Part shown: one piece after another, positions 1 to 10,354 of the stretch
Layout: the number at the start of each line of letters is the position of its first letter
Position numbering within the stretch: the stretch's first letter is position 1
Assembly (NCBI RefSeq): GCF_001708965.1
Contig: NZ_LVJW01000006.1
Coordinates: 1,529,970-1,593,969, forward strand
DNA length: 64,000 nucleotides
Direction of reading: 5' to 3'
DNA from: Candidatus Thiodiazotropha endoloripes
GTDB lineage: Bacteria > Pseudomonadota > Gammaproteobacteria > Chromatiales > Chromatiaceae
Translations under genes and position numbers: made by a program
Notes under the pieces: generated by a model
Seen by the model: the letters and a program-made list of their open reading frames with translations, nothing else
The model's database searches: none
Told to the model about the DNA's origin: nothing

Positions 1-310
1 TAACTGCTTGTTGGGCAGTAGACAGACTCTCTCTTCCTCCTGATCTTGCTCGATGCATTCCCTCTTCCGCGAGGGGATAGAGGACGCTCGTAATTGAGAG
101 CATCGATAACTGCTTGTTGGGCAGTGGACAGACTCTCTCTCACTCCTGATCTTGCTCGATGCATTCTCTCTACCGCGAGGTGAGAGGGGATGCTCTTAAT
201 TGAGAGCATCGATAACTGCTTGTTGGGCAGTAGACAGACTCTCTCTTCCTCCTGATCTTGCTCGATGCATTCCCTCTTCCGCGAGGGGACGTTCTTAATT
301 GCATGCATCC
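1..310. repeat. 106-bp non-coding tandem repeat, about 2.9 copies
   Basis: Three consecutive units begin with TAACTGCTTGTTGGGCAG at positions 1, 107 and 213. Units 1 and 2 are exactly 106 bp, and unit 3 decays after about 305. Copies differ by scattered substitutions, and unit 3 lacks a few bases after GAGGGGA. Each unit carries an inverted repeat; in unit 2 the arms GATGCTCT and AGAGCATC (189-210) are perfect around a 6-nt loop. No ORF spans the repeats. The array probably continues beyond the left edge of the window. Function is unknown; a hairpin-forming intergenic repeat is the simplest reading. Confidence 0.85.
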
Positions 311-370
311 TTGACAGTTAGTCGGGTGGTAATCAGGCTGCCAGTTCACGCCTGCACTTGTTTAATGAAT

Positions 371-408
371 CCCCTCTCCCCTTGAGGGAGAGGGCCAGGG
401 AGAGGGGG
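371..408. repeat. REP-like palindromic CT/GA element
   Basis: The arms CCCCTCTCCC (371-380) and GGGAGAGGGG (398-407) are perfect inverted copies, with a further GGGAGAGGG at 386-394 between them. Elements of this composition are common intergenic repeats in proteobacteria. It lies just past the 3' end of the GntR gene on the minus strand and may serve as its transcription stop, although no U-tract is visible. Confidence 0.55.
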
Positions 409-444
409 CTCAAAAAACATCGATTCAAACCTGAAAACGCCCGC

Positions 445-1158
445 TCATAGTTTCTCCAGAAACACCGCCTCCACATTCCTGCGGGAGGAACGGATGTGCT
501 GCCGCATCAGCAGCTCAGCCATCTCGGGATCCCGTGCGGAGATGGCGTTGATCAGGTACTGATGCTCCTCATAGGCCTGCTGGGATCTTTTACTGCGCAT
601 GCCGAACTGATAGCGGTACATGCGCAGCAGGTGATAGAGGTCGTTGCAGAGCAGTTCGATCAGCTGTTTGTTCTTGCTGCCCTGGACAATGCGATAGTGG
701 AAATCGAGATCACCCTGCTTCTGGAAGTAGGCCTGGCCGTGTTGTTCGGCAATCTGCTCGCCATGCTGATTCAACAGACTTTGCAGCTCTTCAATCTCCT
801 TCTCGGACATGTTCTGCGCCGCCAGTCTGGCCGCCATTCCCTCCAGTGCCTCACGCAGTTGAAAGATCTCGATCAGCTGCTCGTAGGAGAGGGTAACCAC
901 CCGGGCCCCCAGATTCGGCTTGCGCTCAACCAGTTTGCGCGCCTCCAGGCGGGCCATCGCCTCCCGCAGGGAGCCTCGGCTTACCCCGTGTTGACGGGCC
1001 AGCTCCGGTTCACTGATCTTGCTGCCCTGGGGAAGCTCTCCCTCGACAATAGCCCGCTGCAGAGCATCAAAAAGGCGCTCAGTGAGTGGGATATTGGCAG
1101 TATCAAGGGCGGTTGCCGTTGCTTGGTTTTGCATGTCAGAATCTTGAATTGTCGACAT
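445..1158 (-). CDS. GntR-family transcriptional regulator, FCD subfamily
   Basis: This 237-aa protein has a GntR winged helix-turn-helix at about residues 25-90 (ending in GSLREAMARLEARKLV and the wing) and an all-helical FCD effector domain at about 100-225 with the usual metal-site histidines (DFHYRIV, QHIRSSRR). FCD regulators usually respond to small carboxylic acids. The gene lies directly downstream of the propionyl-CoA synthetase gene on the same strand, 135 bp after its stop. That gap holds two TGTCGACA motifs, one overlapping the start codon (ATG TCG ACA), so autoregulation is likely. I infer that it controls the prpE-like gene; the inducer cannot be read from sequence. Confidence 0.9.
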   Translation of the reverse strand: MSTIQDSDMQNQATATALDTANIPLTERLFDALQRAIVEGELPQGSKISEPELARQHGVSRGSLREAMARLEARKLVERKPNLGARVVTLSYEQLIEIFQLREALEGMAARLAAQNMSEKEIEELQSLLNQHGEQIAEQHGQAYFQKQGDLDFHYRIVQGSKNKQLIELLCNDLYHLLRMYRYQFGMRSKRSQQAYEEHQYLINAISARDPEMAELLMRQHIRSSRRNVEAVFLEKL

Positions 1159-1224
1159 AATTAGTCTTTATCCGTGATATATGGGTTATTTTATAGTCTA
1201 TATTTTTCAAAGTGTCGACACTTT
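1150..1224. promoter_or_regulatory. Putative GntR operators (two TGTCGACA sites) in the gntR leader
   Basis: TGTCGACA occurs at 1150-1157, overlapping the gntR start codon, and inside a perfect 16-bp palindrome AAAGTGTCGACACTTT at 1209-1224. The same octamer occurs twice upstream of the prpE-like gene. Palindromes of this size are typical operators for dimeric GntR regulators. The assignment is by position and recurrence only. Confidence 0.6.
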
Positions 1225-1293
1225 TATAAAAAATAGTCTTTAATTTCCTTATTGGGAACTGTGAAGAATCCGCTTTCACAGTTCCCGTCTGGG

Positions 1294-3186
1294 CTATTTT
1301 CCATATCCCATTTGCTGCAGGGAGGTGGAAATTTCGTCAAGGATGGCCGGATCATCGATGGTGGCCGGCATGTTCCACTCAGTGCCGTCGGCGATCTTCA
1401 CCATGGTGCCTCGCAGGATCTTGCCGGAACGGGTCTTCGGCAGCCGTTTGACGATCGAGATGTGTTTGAAGGCGGCAACCGGCCCGATCTGGTTGCGCAC
1501 CAGTTTGACCAGCTCCGCACCGAGCTCCTCGGCAGGGCGGTCGACGCCGCTTTTCAGCACCACCAGACCCAGCGGCAACTGCCCCTTGAGGGCATCGGCC
1601 ACCCCGATCACGGCACATTCGGCCACATCCGCATGACCGGCCAGGACCTCTTCCATCTGACCGGTGGAGAGACGGTGGCCGGCGACATTGATCACATCGT
1701 CGGTACGGCTCATGATCCACAGATAACCATCTTCGTCCTTGTAACCCGCATCACCGGTCAGGTAGTAGCCGGAATAGGCGCGCAGATAGGAGTCGACAAA
1801 ACGTGCCTCGTTGTTCCACAGGGTGGGCAGGCAGGAGGGTGGCAGAGGCTGTTTGATGACGATGTCGCCCATCTCGCCATCCGGTTTCTCGTTACCCTGC
1901 TCGTCGAGGATTCTGACGTCATAGCCAACCATGGCGACGGTTGGTGAACCGGCCTTCACCGGCATCGGCTCAACACCCATTGGATTGGCCGCGATGGCCC
2001 AGCCGGTCTCGGTCTGCCACCAATGGTCGATGACCGGTTTTTCGAGCATCGTCTCTGCCCAGTGGAGGGTGTCAGGGTCGCAGCGTTCACCGGCCAGATA
2101 GAGGGTCTGCATGCAACTGAGATCATACTTGGACATGTAGGCGCCCTGGGGGTCCTCTTTCTTGATCGCGCGAAAGGCGGTGGGGGCGGTAAACAGGACT
2201 TTCACCTGATATTCGCTGATCACCCGCCAGAAGGCGCCCGGATCGGGTGTGCCGACCGGTTTGCCTTCATAGATCACCGTGGTGCAGCCGGCCAGCAGCG
2301 GGCCGTAGACGATGTAGCTGTGGCCTACCACCCAGCCGACATCGGAGGCGGCCCAGTAGACATCCCCGGGTTCCACGTTGTAGATGTTTTTCATCGACCA
2401 GAGCAGTGCTGCAGCGTGGCCGCCATTGTCCCTGACCACCCCTTTCGGTTGGCCGGTGGTGCCGGAGGTATAGAGGATGTAGAGGGGATCGGTCGCCTCA
2501 ACCGGAACACATTCGGCCGGGGCTGAATCGCTCATCGCCTGATCCCAGTCCAGATCCCGGCCGTCGATCATATCCGCCGCCAGCTGGGGGCGCTGTTTGA
2601 TGATGCAGCTCTGGGGTTTGTGGGTGGAGAGTTCGATCGCCTCATCCAGCAGCGGCTTGTAGGCCACTACCCGGCTCGGTTCGATGCCACAGGAGGCGGA
2701 GAGCACCATCTTCGGTTTTGAGTCATCGATCCGGGTTGCCAGCTCTTTCGCGGCGAAACCACCGAAAACCACCGAGTGGATTGCGCCGATTCGGGCGCAG
2801 GCCAGCATGGAGATGGCTGCTTCGGGAATCATCGGCATGTAGACGATCACCCGGTCACCCTTGGAGACTCCCTGGGCTGACAGTGCTCCGGCGAGTCTGG
2901 CGACCTCGTCCCGCAGTTCCGTGTAGGTGTAGCTTCGCTTGCTGTCGGTCACTGGGCTGTCGTAGATCAGCGCCAGGCGATCCCCGTTTCCGGCATCGAT
3001 GTGTCGATCCAGAGCGTTGAAGCAGGTGTTGAGCTGCCCGCCAACGAACCAGCGTGGCGAGGGCTGGGCGGATTCATCCAAGACCTGGTCCCATGGTTTG
3101 TCCCAATGCAGTCCCTTCGCAACATCGCCCCAAAAGGCCTGTGGGTCATCCAAGGAGTGGTTGTAGATCTCAGCATATTTGGACAT
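1294..3186 (-). CDS. Propionyl-CoA synthetase (PrpE-like, ACSS3 type)
   Basis: An AMP-forming acyl-CoA synthetase of 630 aa that activates propionate (or a similar short acid) through an acyl-adenylate. Visible motifs are the P-loop-like YTSGTTGQPKGV (about residue 235), WWQTETGW, the YLTGDAGY/SRTDD hinge and the C-terminal lysine region PKTRSGKILRG whose Lys is the usual acetylation target. The stretch GHRLSTGQMEE is typical of PrpE/ACSS3; acetyl-CoA synthetases usually read GHRLGTAE here. I place the start at 3186 (MSKYAEIYNHSLDD) because AGAGGA precedes it; the frame opens 15 codons earlier without a ribosome site. Length matches E. coli PrpE (628 aa). No prpBCD genes are in the window. 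A GntR regulator follows on the same strand. Confidence 0.88.
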   Translation of the reverse strand: MSKYAEIYNHSLDDPQAFWGDVAKGLHWDKPWDQVLDESAQPSPRWFVGGQLNTCFNALDRHIDAGNGDRLALIYDSPVTDSKRSYTYTELRDEVARLAGALSAQGVSKGDRVIVYMPMIPEAAISMLACARIGAIHSVVFGGFAAKELATRIDDSKPKMVLSASCGIEPSRVVAYKPLLDEAIELSTHKPQSCIIKQRPQLAADMIDGRDLDWDQAMSDSAPAECVPVEATDPLYILYTSGTTGQPKGVVRDNGGHAAALLWSMKNIYNVEPGDVYWAASDVGWVVGHSYIVYGPLLAGCTTVIYEGKPVGTPDPGAFWRVISEYQVKVLFTAPTAFRAIKKEDPQGAYMSKYDLSCMQTLYLAGERCDPDTLHWAETMLEKPVIDHWWQTETGWAIAANPMGVEPMPVKAGSPTVAMVGYDVRILDEQGNEKPDGEMGDIVIKQPLPPSCLPTLWNNEARFVDSYLRAYSGYYLTGDAGYKDEDGYLWIMSRTDDVINVAGHRLSTGQMEEVLAGHADVAECAVIGVADALKGQLPLGLVVLKSGVDRPAEELGAELVKLVRNQIGPVAAFKHISIVKRLPKTRSGKILRGTMVKIADGTEWNMPATIDDPAILDEISTSLQQMGYGK

Positions 3187-3222
3187 TTCTCTGGTTCCTC
3201 TGGTTGCTAGTTGCCGATTATG

Positions 3223-3293
3223 TGTCGACATATTTTAGTAATAATAGCTTTATCGTCCCTATTTTATAGACAATAAATTCAAATATGTCGACA
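3223..3293. promoter_or_regulatory. Putative GntR operators upstream of the prpE-like gene
   Basis: TGTCGACA occurs at 3223-3230 and 3286-3293, 63 bp apart (six helical turns), in the AT-rich promoter region just upstream of the preferred start at 3186. Two sites on the same face of the helix could allow cooperative or looping repression. They match the two sites in front of the gntR gene. Confidence 0.6.
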
Positions 3294-3426
3294 CTTTGTT
3301 ATTTTTTTCTGATTTTATCGGATTGCGCCGCATGGATTGCGGCCCATCGGAGGCTGCGGGTGGTCAACCGAGTTTAGTGGCTACATTCATCTGGGTAGGG
3401 TTTTTAGGTGGGATTGCTGAGGTGGC

Positions 3427-3455
3427 AATCTGACCGGTGGAAAACCGGCCAGATT
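3427..3455 (-). terminator. Hairpin downstream of the chemoreceptor gene
   Basis: The arms AATCTG.CCGGT (3427-3438) and ACCGG.CAGATT (3444-3455) pair with one mismatch and a 5-nt loop, 12 bp after the chemoreceptor stop. No clear U-tract follows on the minus strand, so termination is only probable. Confidence 0.4.
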
Positions 3456-3466
3456 TCAGATTGGCG

Positions 3467-5125
3467 CTAGACTTTGAAGCGCTCCACAAGGGATTTCAGC
3501 TGTTCTGCCAGTTTTGCCACATCCGCACTGGCCTGGGTGGTCTGTTGAGCTCCGGTGGCGGACTGTTCCGAGACTTCATTGATACTGACAATACTGCGAT
3601 TGATCTCTTCGGTTACCGAGCTCTGCTCTTCCGCTGCATTGGCGATCTGAGTATTCATTTCGGTAATTTCGCTCATGGCGGTATTGATCTTCTCCAGAGC
3701 CTGGCCGGCTGAGGCGGCCTGTTCAACCCCGGATTGGGTCATCTCATTGCCCCGCGCCATCACCTTTACCGCATTGTCGGCACCCTCCTGAAGTTTGCTG
3801 ATCATCTCCTCGATCTCCTGGGTCGAATCCTGGGTACGGCCAGCCAGGGTACGAACTTCATCGGCAACCACTGCGAATCCACGACCCTGCTCACCGGCGC
3901 GGGCCGCCTCGATTGCGGCATTCAGGGCCAGCAGATTGGTCTGTTCCGCAATGCTTTTGATCACATCCAGAACCGAGCCGATATTGCGGCTCTCAGTTTC
4001 AAGCTCCTGGATGACCGCAGCGGCCTGCTCCACTTCACCGGCCAGGCTGTTGATCCCCTTGATGACCTGATCGATGACTCTCTTACCCTCGATGAATGTG
4101 GTATCCGCATCCCGGGCCGCGTGAGCGGCATCGACGGCGTTTCTGGCCACCTCCTGAACCGTGGTGCTCATCTGATTGATGGCCGTGGCAACCTGGCTGG
4201 TCTCGCTCAATTGCTGATTGATACCGACGGTGGTCTGGTTGGTGACCACCGAGGTCTCTTCTGCGGCCGAGGCGAGTTGGACCACGGAGTCTTTGACCTG
4301 GTTTATCGCATCGTGAAACTGTTGCGCCATGCGATTGAAGGCCAAGGCGATATTGCCGATTTCGTCTTTGCTGTTGTAGTCGACCCGGGTGAGCAGTAGA
4401 CCGTCTGCGAGCTGATGGGCGCTCTCTTCAATCTGGCTCACACCTTTGCTGATTTCACTGATGATCAGGTAGGCCAGCAGGATACCGAACAGGGCCCCAA
4501 CCACCAGGCTGCCAATCACGAGCGAGAGCATGCTTTTATAGGCGGCGTGGGTCTCCTCAAAGGCATGGGCGGCCTTGTTCTCTTGAATCTTCAACAGCTC
4601 GGCAGTGGACTCCTGGATCTTCTGCAGTACCGGATTGATGAGACTGAGTAACAGTTGGTTAGCCTCATAGAATTGACCATCCACCAGCAGCTTGTCGACT
4701 GGTATCAGTCCATCATATTCCAAATGTTTGAGGTCTTTGCTGAATATCTCGACCAGTCGCTGCTCCTCACTGTCCAGTTGGGATTTGGTGAACGCCTCCC
4801 AGCGGCTGTCGATGATCTTGATGTTCTCTTCGATCTGATGGATATGCTTATCCAGTTTATGGTCATGCATTGCAGCAAAGGCTGAGCCTGGATCGTGCTG
4901 AAGCGCCAGCAGTATCTGCACCCGGCTGTCCTCCAGCTTCTCAATCACCGTTGAGAGACCAACCATATGGGCCATCTCAACGTTATAAAGCTCGTCGATG
5001 GCATGGTCAGCCTGCTGCATGCCACGCAGTCCAAGCAGGCCGACGAATATGGTATTAAGCAGTAAAATACCAACCAGGAGTGAGAGGCGTAATTTGATCG
5101 AGAGATTATTCAGGAATGACATCAT
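3467..5125 (-). CDS. Methyl-accepting chemotaxis protein with 4-helix-bundle sensor
   Basis: A 552-aa transmembrane chemoreceptor. Order: TM1 (about 12-32), periplasmic four-helix-bundle sensor domain (about 35-190, no recognised ligand motif), TM2 (about 197-218), HAMP (about 219-270, ending near [14 protein letters not shown]) and the cytoplasmic signalling coiled coil (290-550). The kinase-contact tip is canonical: [20 protein letters not shown] followed by [18 protein letters not shown]. There is no NWETF-type CheR tether at the C-terminus. The first two codons are both ATG, so the start could be one residue later. A sigma-28-type promoter lies about 130 bp upstream. No che genes are adjacent, so it probably works with a chemotaxis system encoded elsewhere. 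Confidence 0.93.
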   Translation of the reverse strand: MMSFLNNLSIKLRLSLLVGILLLNTIFVGLLGLRGMQQADHAIDELYNVEMAHMVGLSTVIEKLEDSRVQILLALQHDPGSAFAAMHDHKLDKHIHQIEENIKIIDSRWEAFTKSQLDSEEQRLVEIFSKDLKHLEYDGLIPVDKLLVDGQFYEANQLLLSLINPVLQKIQESTAELLKIQENKAAHAFEETHAAYKSMLSLVIGSLVVGALFGILLAYLIISEISKGVSQIEESAHQLADGLLLTRVDYNSKDEIGNIALAFNRMAQQFHDAINQVKDSVVQLASAAEETSVVTNQTTVGINQQLSETSQVATAINQMSTTVQEVARNAVDAAHAARDADTTFIEGKRVIDQVIKGINSLAGEVEQAAAVIQELETESRNIGSVLDVIKSIAEQTNLLALNAAIEAARAGEQGRGFAVVADEVRTLAGRTQDSTQEIEEMISKLQEGADNAVKVMARGNEMTQSGVEQAASAGQALEKINTAMSEITEMNTQIANAAEEQSSVTEEINRSIVSINEVSEQSATGAQQTTQASADVAKLAEQLKSLVERFKV

Positions 5126-5258
5126 TCTGACCTTAGCGAGTTTAGTTACAGAAAAAGCGATTTGATTGCTCTGCTGAAGCTCATATCCGGCTGGTGATCA
5201 AAAATCCGTATTACAGAGCGGGAATCAGCCTCTAAGGGCTGGAATACTGCAAATGAAT

Positions 5259-5285
5259 ATATCGGCGTTTAGTTAAACTGCTTTA
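5259..5285 (-). promoter_or_regulatory. Sigma-28 (FliA)-type promoter for the chemoreceptor gene
   Basis: Read on the minus strand: -35 TAAAGCAG (5285-5278), an 11-nt spacer, -10 GCCGATAT (5266-5259). The consensus is TAAAGTTT-N11-GCCGATAA; 12 of 16 positions match with exact spacing. The predicted start gives a leader of about 125 nt before 5125. A chemoreceptor is a classic target of this sigma factor. Confidence 0.7.
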
Positions 5286-5382
5286 ATTCGACCTGTTCGA
5301 AATCTGGTGATTTCCACGTTCATCATGGAATATGTCGTGCTTATGGGCAGGAGGGACATTCTCTGCGGGAGTGGGTTAAGGG

Positions 5383-5416
5383 TAGTTATTCCCACCGGGT
5401 TGGGTGGGAATAACTA
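5383..5416. other. 14-bp perfect hairpin in the 5126-5466 gap
   Basis: TAGTTATTCCCACC (5383-5396) and its exact reverse complement (5403-5416) flank a 6-nt loop. It lies 50 bp past the stop of the hydrolase gene on the minus strand. No U-tract follows, so it may be an mRNA-stabilising or weak terminator hairpin. Apart from this and the sigma-28 promoter, I see nothing in the 340-bp gap. Confidence 0.5.
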
Positions 5417-5466
5417 GCGTTTGGTCTGTGGAGTTTGCAGTTCAGCCAGGTGGCTGTTTCTGCAGA

Positions 5467-6045
5467 TCAGCGGATCAGCTGGGAAATCTCTTTGAATTTC
5501 GGGTGGCTGGCATCGCCCATCCACTCAAATATCACAGACTCCATGTTGGTGATATTGATACCGCCGCGACGCATCCGCATCAGGGCGTTTTCCCGGTGCA
5601 TGGCTTTTCGGGAGGCGATGGCGTCTTCCACCACAAATACCTGATATCCCCATTGCTGCAGCCCGGCGGCAGTCTGCAGAATGCAGATGTGGGCTTCCAG
5701 GCCGACCATCACGATCTGCTTTCGCGAACCGTGTTCGGCCAACTCTTCTTCAAACCCCGGTGCGGTACAACAGGAGAAGGTCAGTTTGTCCTTGGCTTTG
5801 GTGTGGTGGGGCAGGTGTTCGGTGATTTCTGACAGGGTATTGCCCAAACCCTGTCCATAGTGCTCCGACAGGGTGATCGGAATGTCCAGCAGACTGGCGG
5901 CCTTACTCAATTGGATGACGCTTGGGACCATCTTTTGCAGGTCCTGTTCCGGCATCGCTTTGGTCAGCCTCTCCTGGGCGTTGACGATCAATAATTGACT
6001 GGTTGCTGCATGGGTCAGCGGTAGTGTGCTTTTGTTGATGCTCAT
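5467..6045 (-). CDS. Isochorismatase-like (ISOC1-type) hydrolase, catalytic Asp replaced by Asn
   Basis: A 192-aa protein of the cysteine hydrolase (isochorismatase-like) superfamily, closest in style to ISOC1/YcaC proteins. The nucleophile region is GLEAHICILQTA and the catalytic Lys region is DKLTFSC. The strand that normally ends in the catalytic Asp (D-x-Q) reads LLIVNAQERL: the codon is AAC, so Asp is Asn. The enzyme may therefore be altered or inactive. The start at 6045 (MSINKSTLPL) is chosen because AGGGAG precedes it by 3-4 nt; the frame is open 24 codons further upstream without such a site. It lies downstream of pcm on the same strand with a 202-bp gap. Substrate unknown. Confidence 0.85.
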   Translation of the reverse strand: MSINKSTLPLTHAATSQLLIVNAQERLTKAMPEQDLQKMVPSVIQLSKAASLLDIPITLSEHYGQGLGNTLSEITEHLPHHTKAKDKLTFSCCTAPGFEEELAEHGSRKQIVMVGLEAHICILQTAAGLQQWGYQVFVVEDAIASRKAMHRENALMRMRRGGINITNMESVIFEWMGDASHPKFKEISQLIR

Positions 6046-6151
6046 GATCTCCCTCTGCTCTTCATAATAATCAATGGCCGTTATCAACCGGCGTTGTTGT
6101 CGCTGCAGTCCATCCATCTGCAGGCTGAATTATTATTTTTATGTATGGTGC

Positions 6152-6169
6152 CGGGTCAAATCTGACCCG
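6152..6169. terminator. Short hairpin downstream of pcm
   Basis: CGGGTCA (6152-6158) and TGACCCG (6163-6169) pair around AATC in the 202-bp gap between pcm and the ISOC-like gene. No U-tract follows, so its role is uncertain. Confidence 0.3.
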
Positions 6170-6247
6170 CAAAGCAAACTTCAATCAGTCTTATGTTTAT
6201 TCTTTTGTGTTGCTGCAGGCCCAGGTCAGTGCAGCAACATCTGTGGT

Positions 6248-6916
6248 TTAAAAATTGAATTCAACCGGGGCCGGTGCGTTCTCCAGGGGAGAGACCTCGG
6301 TTTCGAAAATGCTCTCTTCCTGGAATATTTTCTCATCGTGTCGCGTGATCAGCTGGCAGATCATCACTGGAGCCTGGCCGATGATGACGAACATCCGCCC
6401 GCCCGGCGCCAACTGTTGGCGAAATATCTCTGCCTGCTGGCTGGTGGGCAGGGATCCGGTTATCGCAATGGCATTGAATGGGGCTCCCTGTACAGGCCCC
6501 GCCAGTGCATCGCCGGTCAGCAGCATCACATTGTTCACCCCCTGCTGCTCAAGCTTGCTTGCCGCGGCATCGGAAAACTCCCGATGGATGTCGATGCTGA
6601 CCACCTTGTTGGCCAGGCCTGCCAGGCAGGCTGTGAGGTAGCCGCTACCGGTACCTACCTCCAGGACCTTATCCCCGGGTTGCACGTCGAGCGCCTGCAT
6701 CAACCGGCCTTCGATTCGTGGGAACATCATGCTCTGTCCCTGGCCGATGGGAATTTCGATATCCGCATAGGCAAGATCCTGGTAGGTGTCCGGAACAAAG
6801 GCCTCTCTCGGCAGGGTCTCCATGAGTGTCAGAACTCTTGGGTTGATCACTTCCCATGGACGAATCTGCTGTTCCACCATGTTGAATCGGGCTTTTTCAA
6901 ACTGGTTTGCCATCAT
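6248..6916 (-). CDS. pcm: Protein-L-isoaspartate O-methyltransferase
   Basis: A 222-aa SAM-dependent methyltransferase of the Pcm family, which repairs isoaspartyl residues in aged proteins. SAM-binding motif I is VLEVGTGSGYLTACLAG (about residues 80-96), preceded by the substrate region with GQSMMFPRIEGRLM. In typical Pcm proteins this loop reads TIS-P.; the M-F-P variant here is common in the shorter proteobacterial paralogues. Two consecutive ATG codons (6916, 6913) are possible starts; AGGA lies about 8 nt upstream. Cytoplasmic. It could be a paralogue rather than the main stationary-phase Pcm, since the usual surE and rpoS neighbours are absent. Confidence 0.85.
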   Translation of the reverse strand: MMANQFEKARFNMVEQQIRPWEVINPRVLTLMETLPREAFVPDTYQDLAYADIEIPIGQGQSMMFPRIEGRLMQALDVQPGDKVLEVGTGSGYLTACLAGLANKVVSIDIHREFSDAAASKLEQQGVNNVMLLTGDALAGPVQGAPFNAIAITGSLPTSQQAEIFRQQLAPGGRMFVIIGQAPVMICQLITRHDEKIFQEESIFETEVSPLENAPAPVEFNF

Positions 6917-7246
6917 ACGAAATATCCTGAATTTTTTTATGGTTTAGTCTGGCAGAGGCATTAGCCTACGTTTTTTAAACCGCTTGGGCAAGATTTCCAA
7001 GGGGGTAGTTCGTTGTATGGGTGACCCTGCCTAATCAACAGTTTATGGGAATAATTCCTTGAATTTTATGGGTCTGGGTTATTCTCAATAATCCCTCAAA
7101 TTAGTATTTAAATTGACCCAAGTGGCTGTAAAGTAAAGGTTTTGGTGATTTGCTCCTTTTTGAGGCAAACGATCGGCAGCTCTAACCCTATCCACTCCCC
7201 GGACTGGATCAGTTTGTGCAGGTGCGCGAAGCGAGCTGTTTCGGGT

Positions 7247-7252
7247 TATACT
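7247..7252 (+). promoter_or_regulatory. Possible -10 element of the thiC promoter
   Basis: TATACT lies 14 bp before the riboswitch start, which would place transcription initiation just upstream of the aptamer. No good -35 is visible 17 bp upstream. Confidence 0.35.
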
Positions 7253-7265
7253 CCTGCGAATCAAA

Positions 7266-9974
<2,709 letters not shown>

Positions 9975-10039
9975 AAATGCAGATGGCTTGGGTGCTTGTG
10001 CGATTAGTTTGTTAATTTCCGTTAAATCAAGCTGATTGT

Positions 10040-10066
10040 TAAAGTTCTTTCGCAAATCGCCGAACT
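10040..10066 (+). promoter_or_regulatory. Sigma-28-like promoter upstream of the PAS-GGDEF-EAL gene
   Basis: TAAAGTTC (10040-10047), an 11-nt spacer and GCCGAACT (10059-10066) match the FliA consensus at 7/8 and 5/8 positions with exact spacing. The leader to the GTG at 10355 would be about 280 nt. The remainder of the 9975-10354 gap shows nothing convincing. Confidence 0.45.
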
Positions 10067-10354
10067 ATTATCTAACTGGCCACTAGGATATTTTTGAAGT
10101 TTTCGCATTTGGATTGCAGGCAGCAAGCCTGTGTCTGAGTGCGAGCTATTCAGTCGCCAGATAAATGTCGGTGCTGGGCAAGCTGGATCGCGCGTGCACT
10201 AAAACTATTTGCAGGCCTAATGTTATCCAAGGTGGATGAGCGGCTGAGTAGAGCTGTCATCATGGAAGAGAGGGTTGGGTGTTTCAGCAGACAGACCATT
10301 GAAAGGTCTGCAGGCTCATAATCACTATCTTGGGGCGATTTTAGGGTACTTATT

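Noticed and set aside
1-310. Possible CRISPR array
   Set aside because: The period is 106 bp with the whole unit repeated, so there are no unique spacers, and no cas gene is present.
496-1164. A 222-codon plus-strand frame opposite the GntR gene
   Set aside because: It mirrors a strong coding gene on the other strand, has no domain and no ribosome site.
10139-10321. 60-codon plus-strand frame in the 9975-10354 gap
   Set aside because: Basic, low-complexity translation with no ribosome site or domain; more likely leader sequence.
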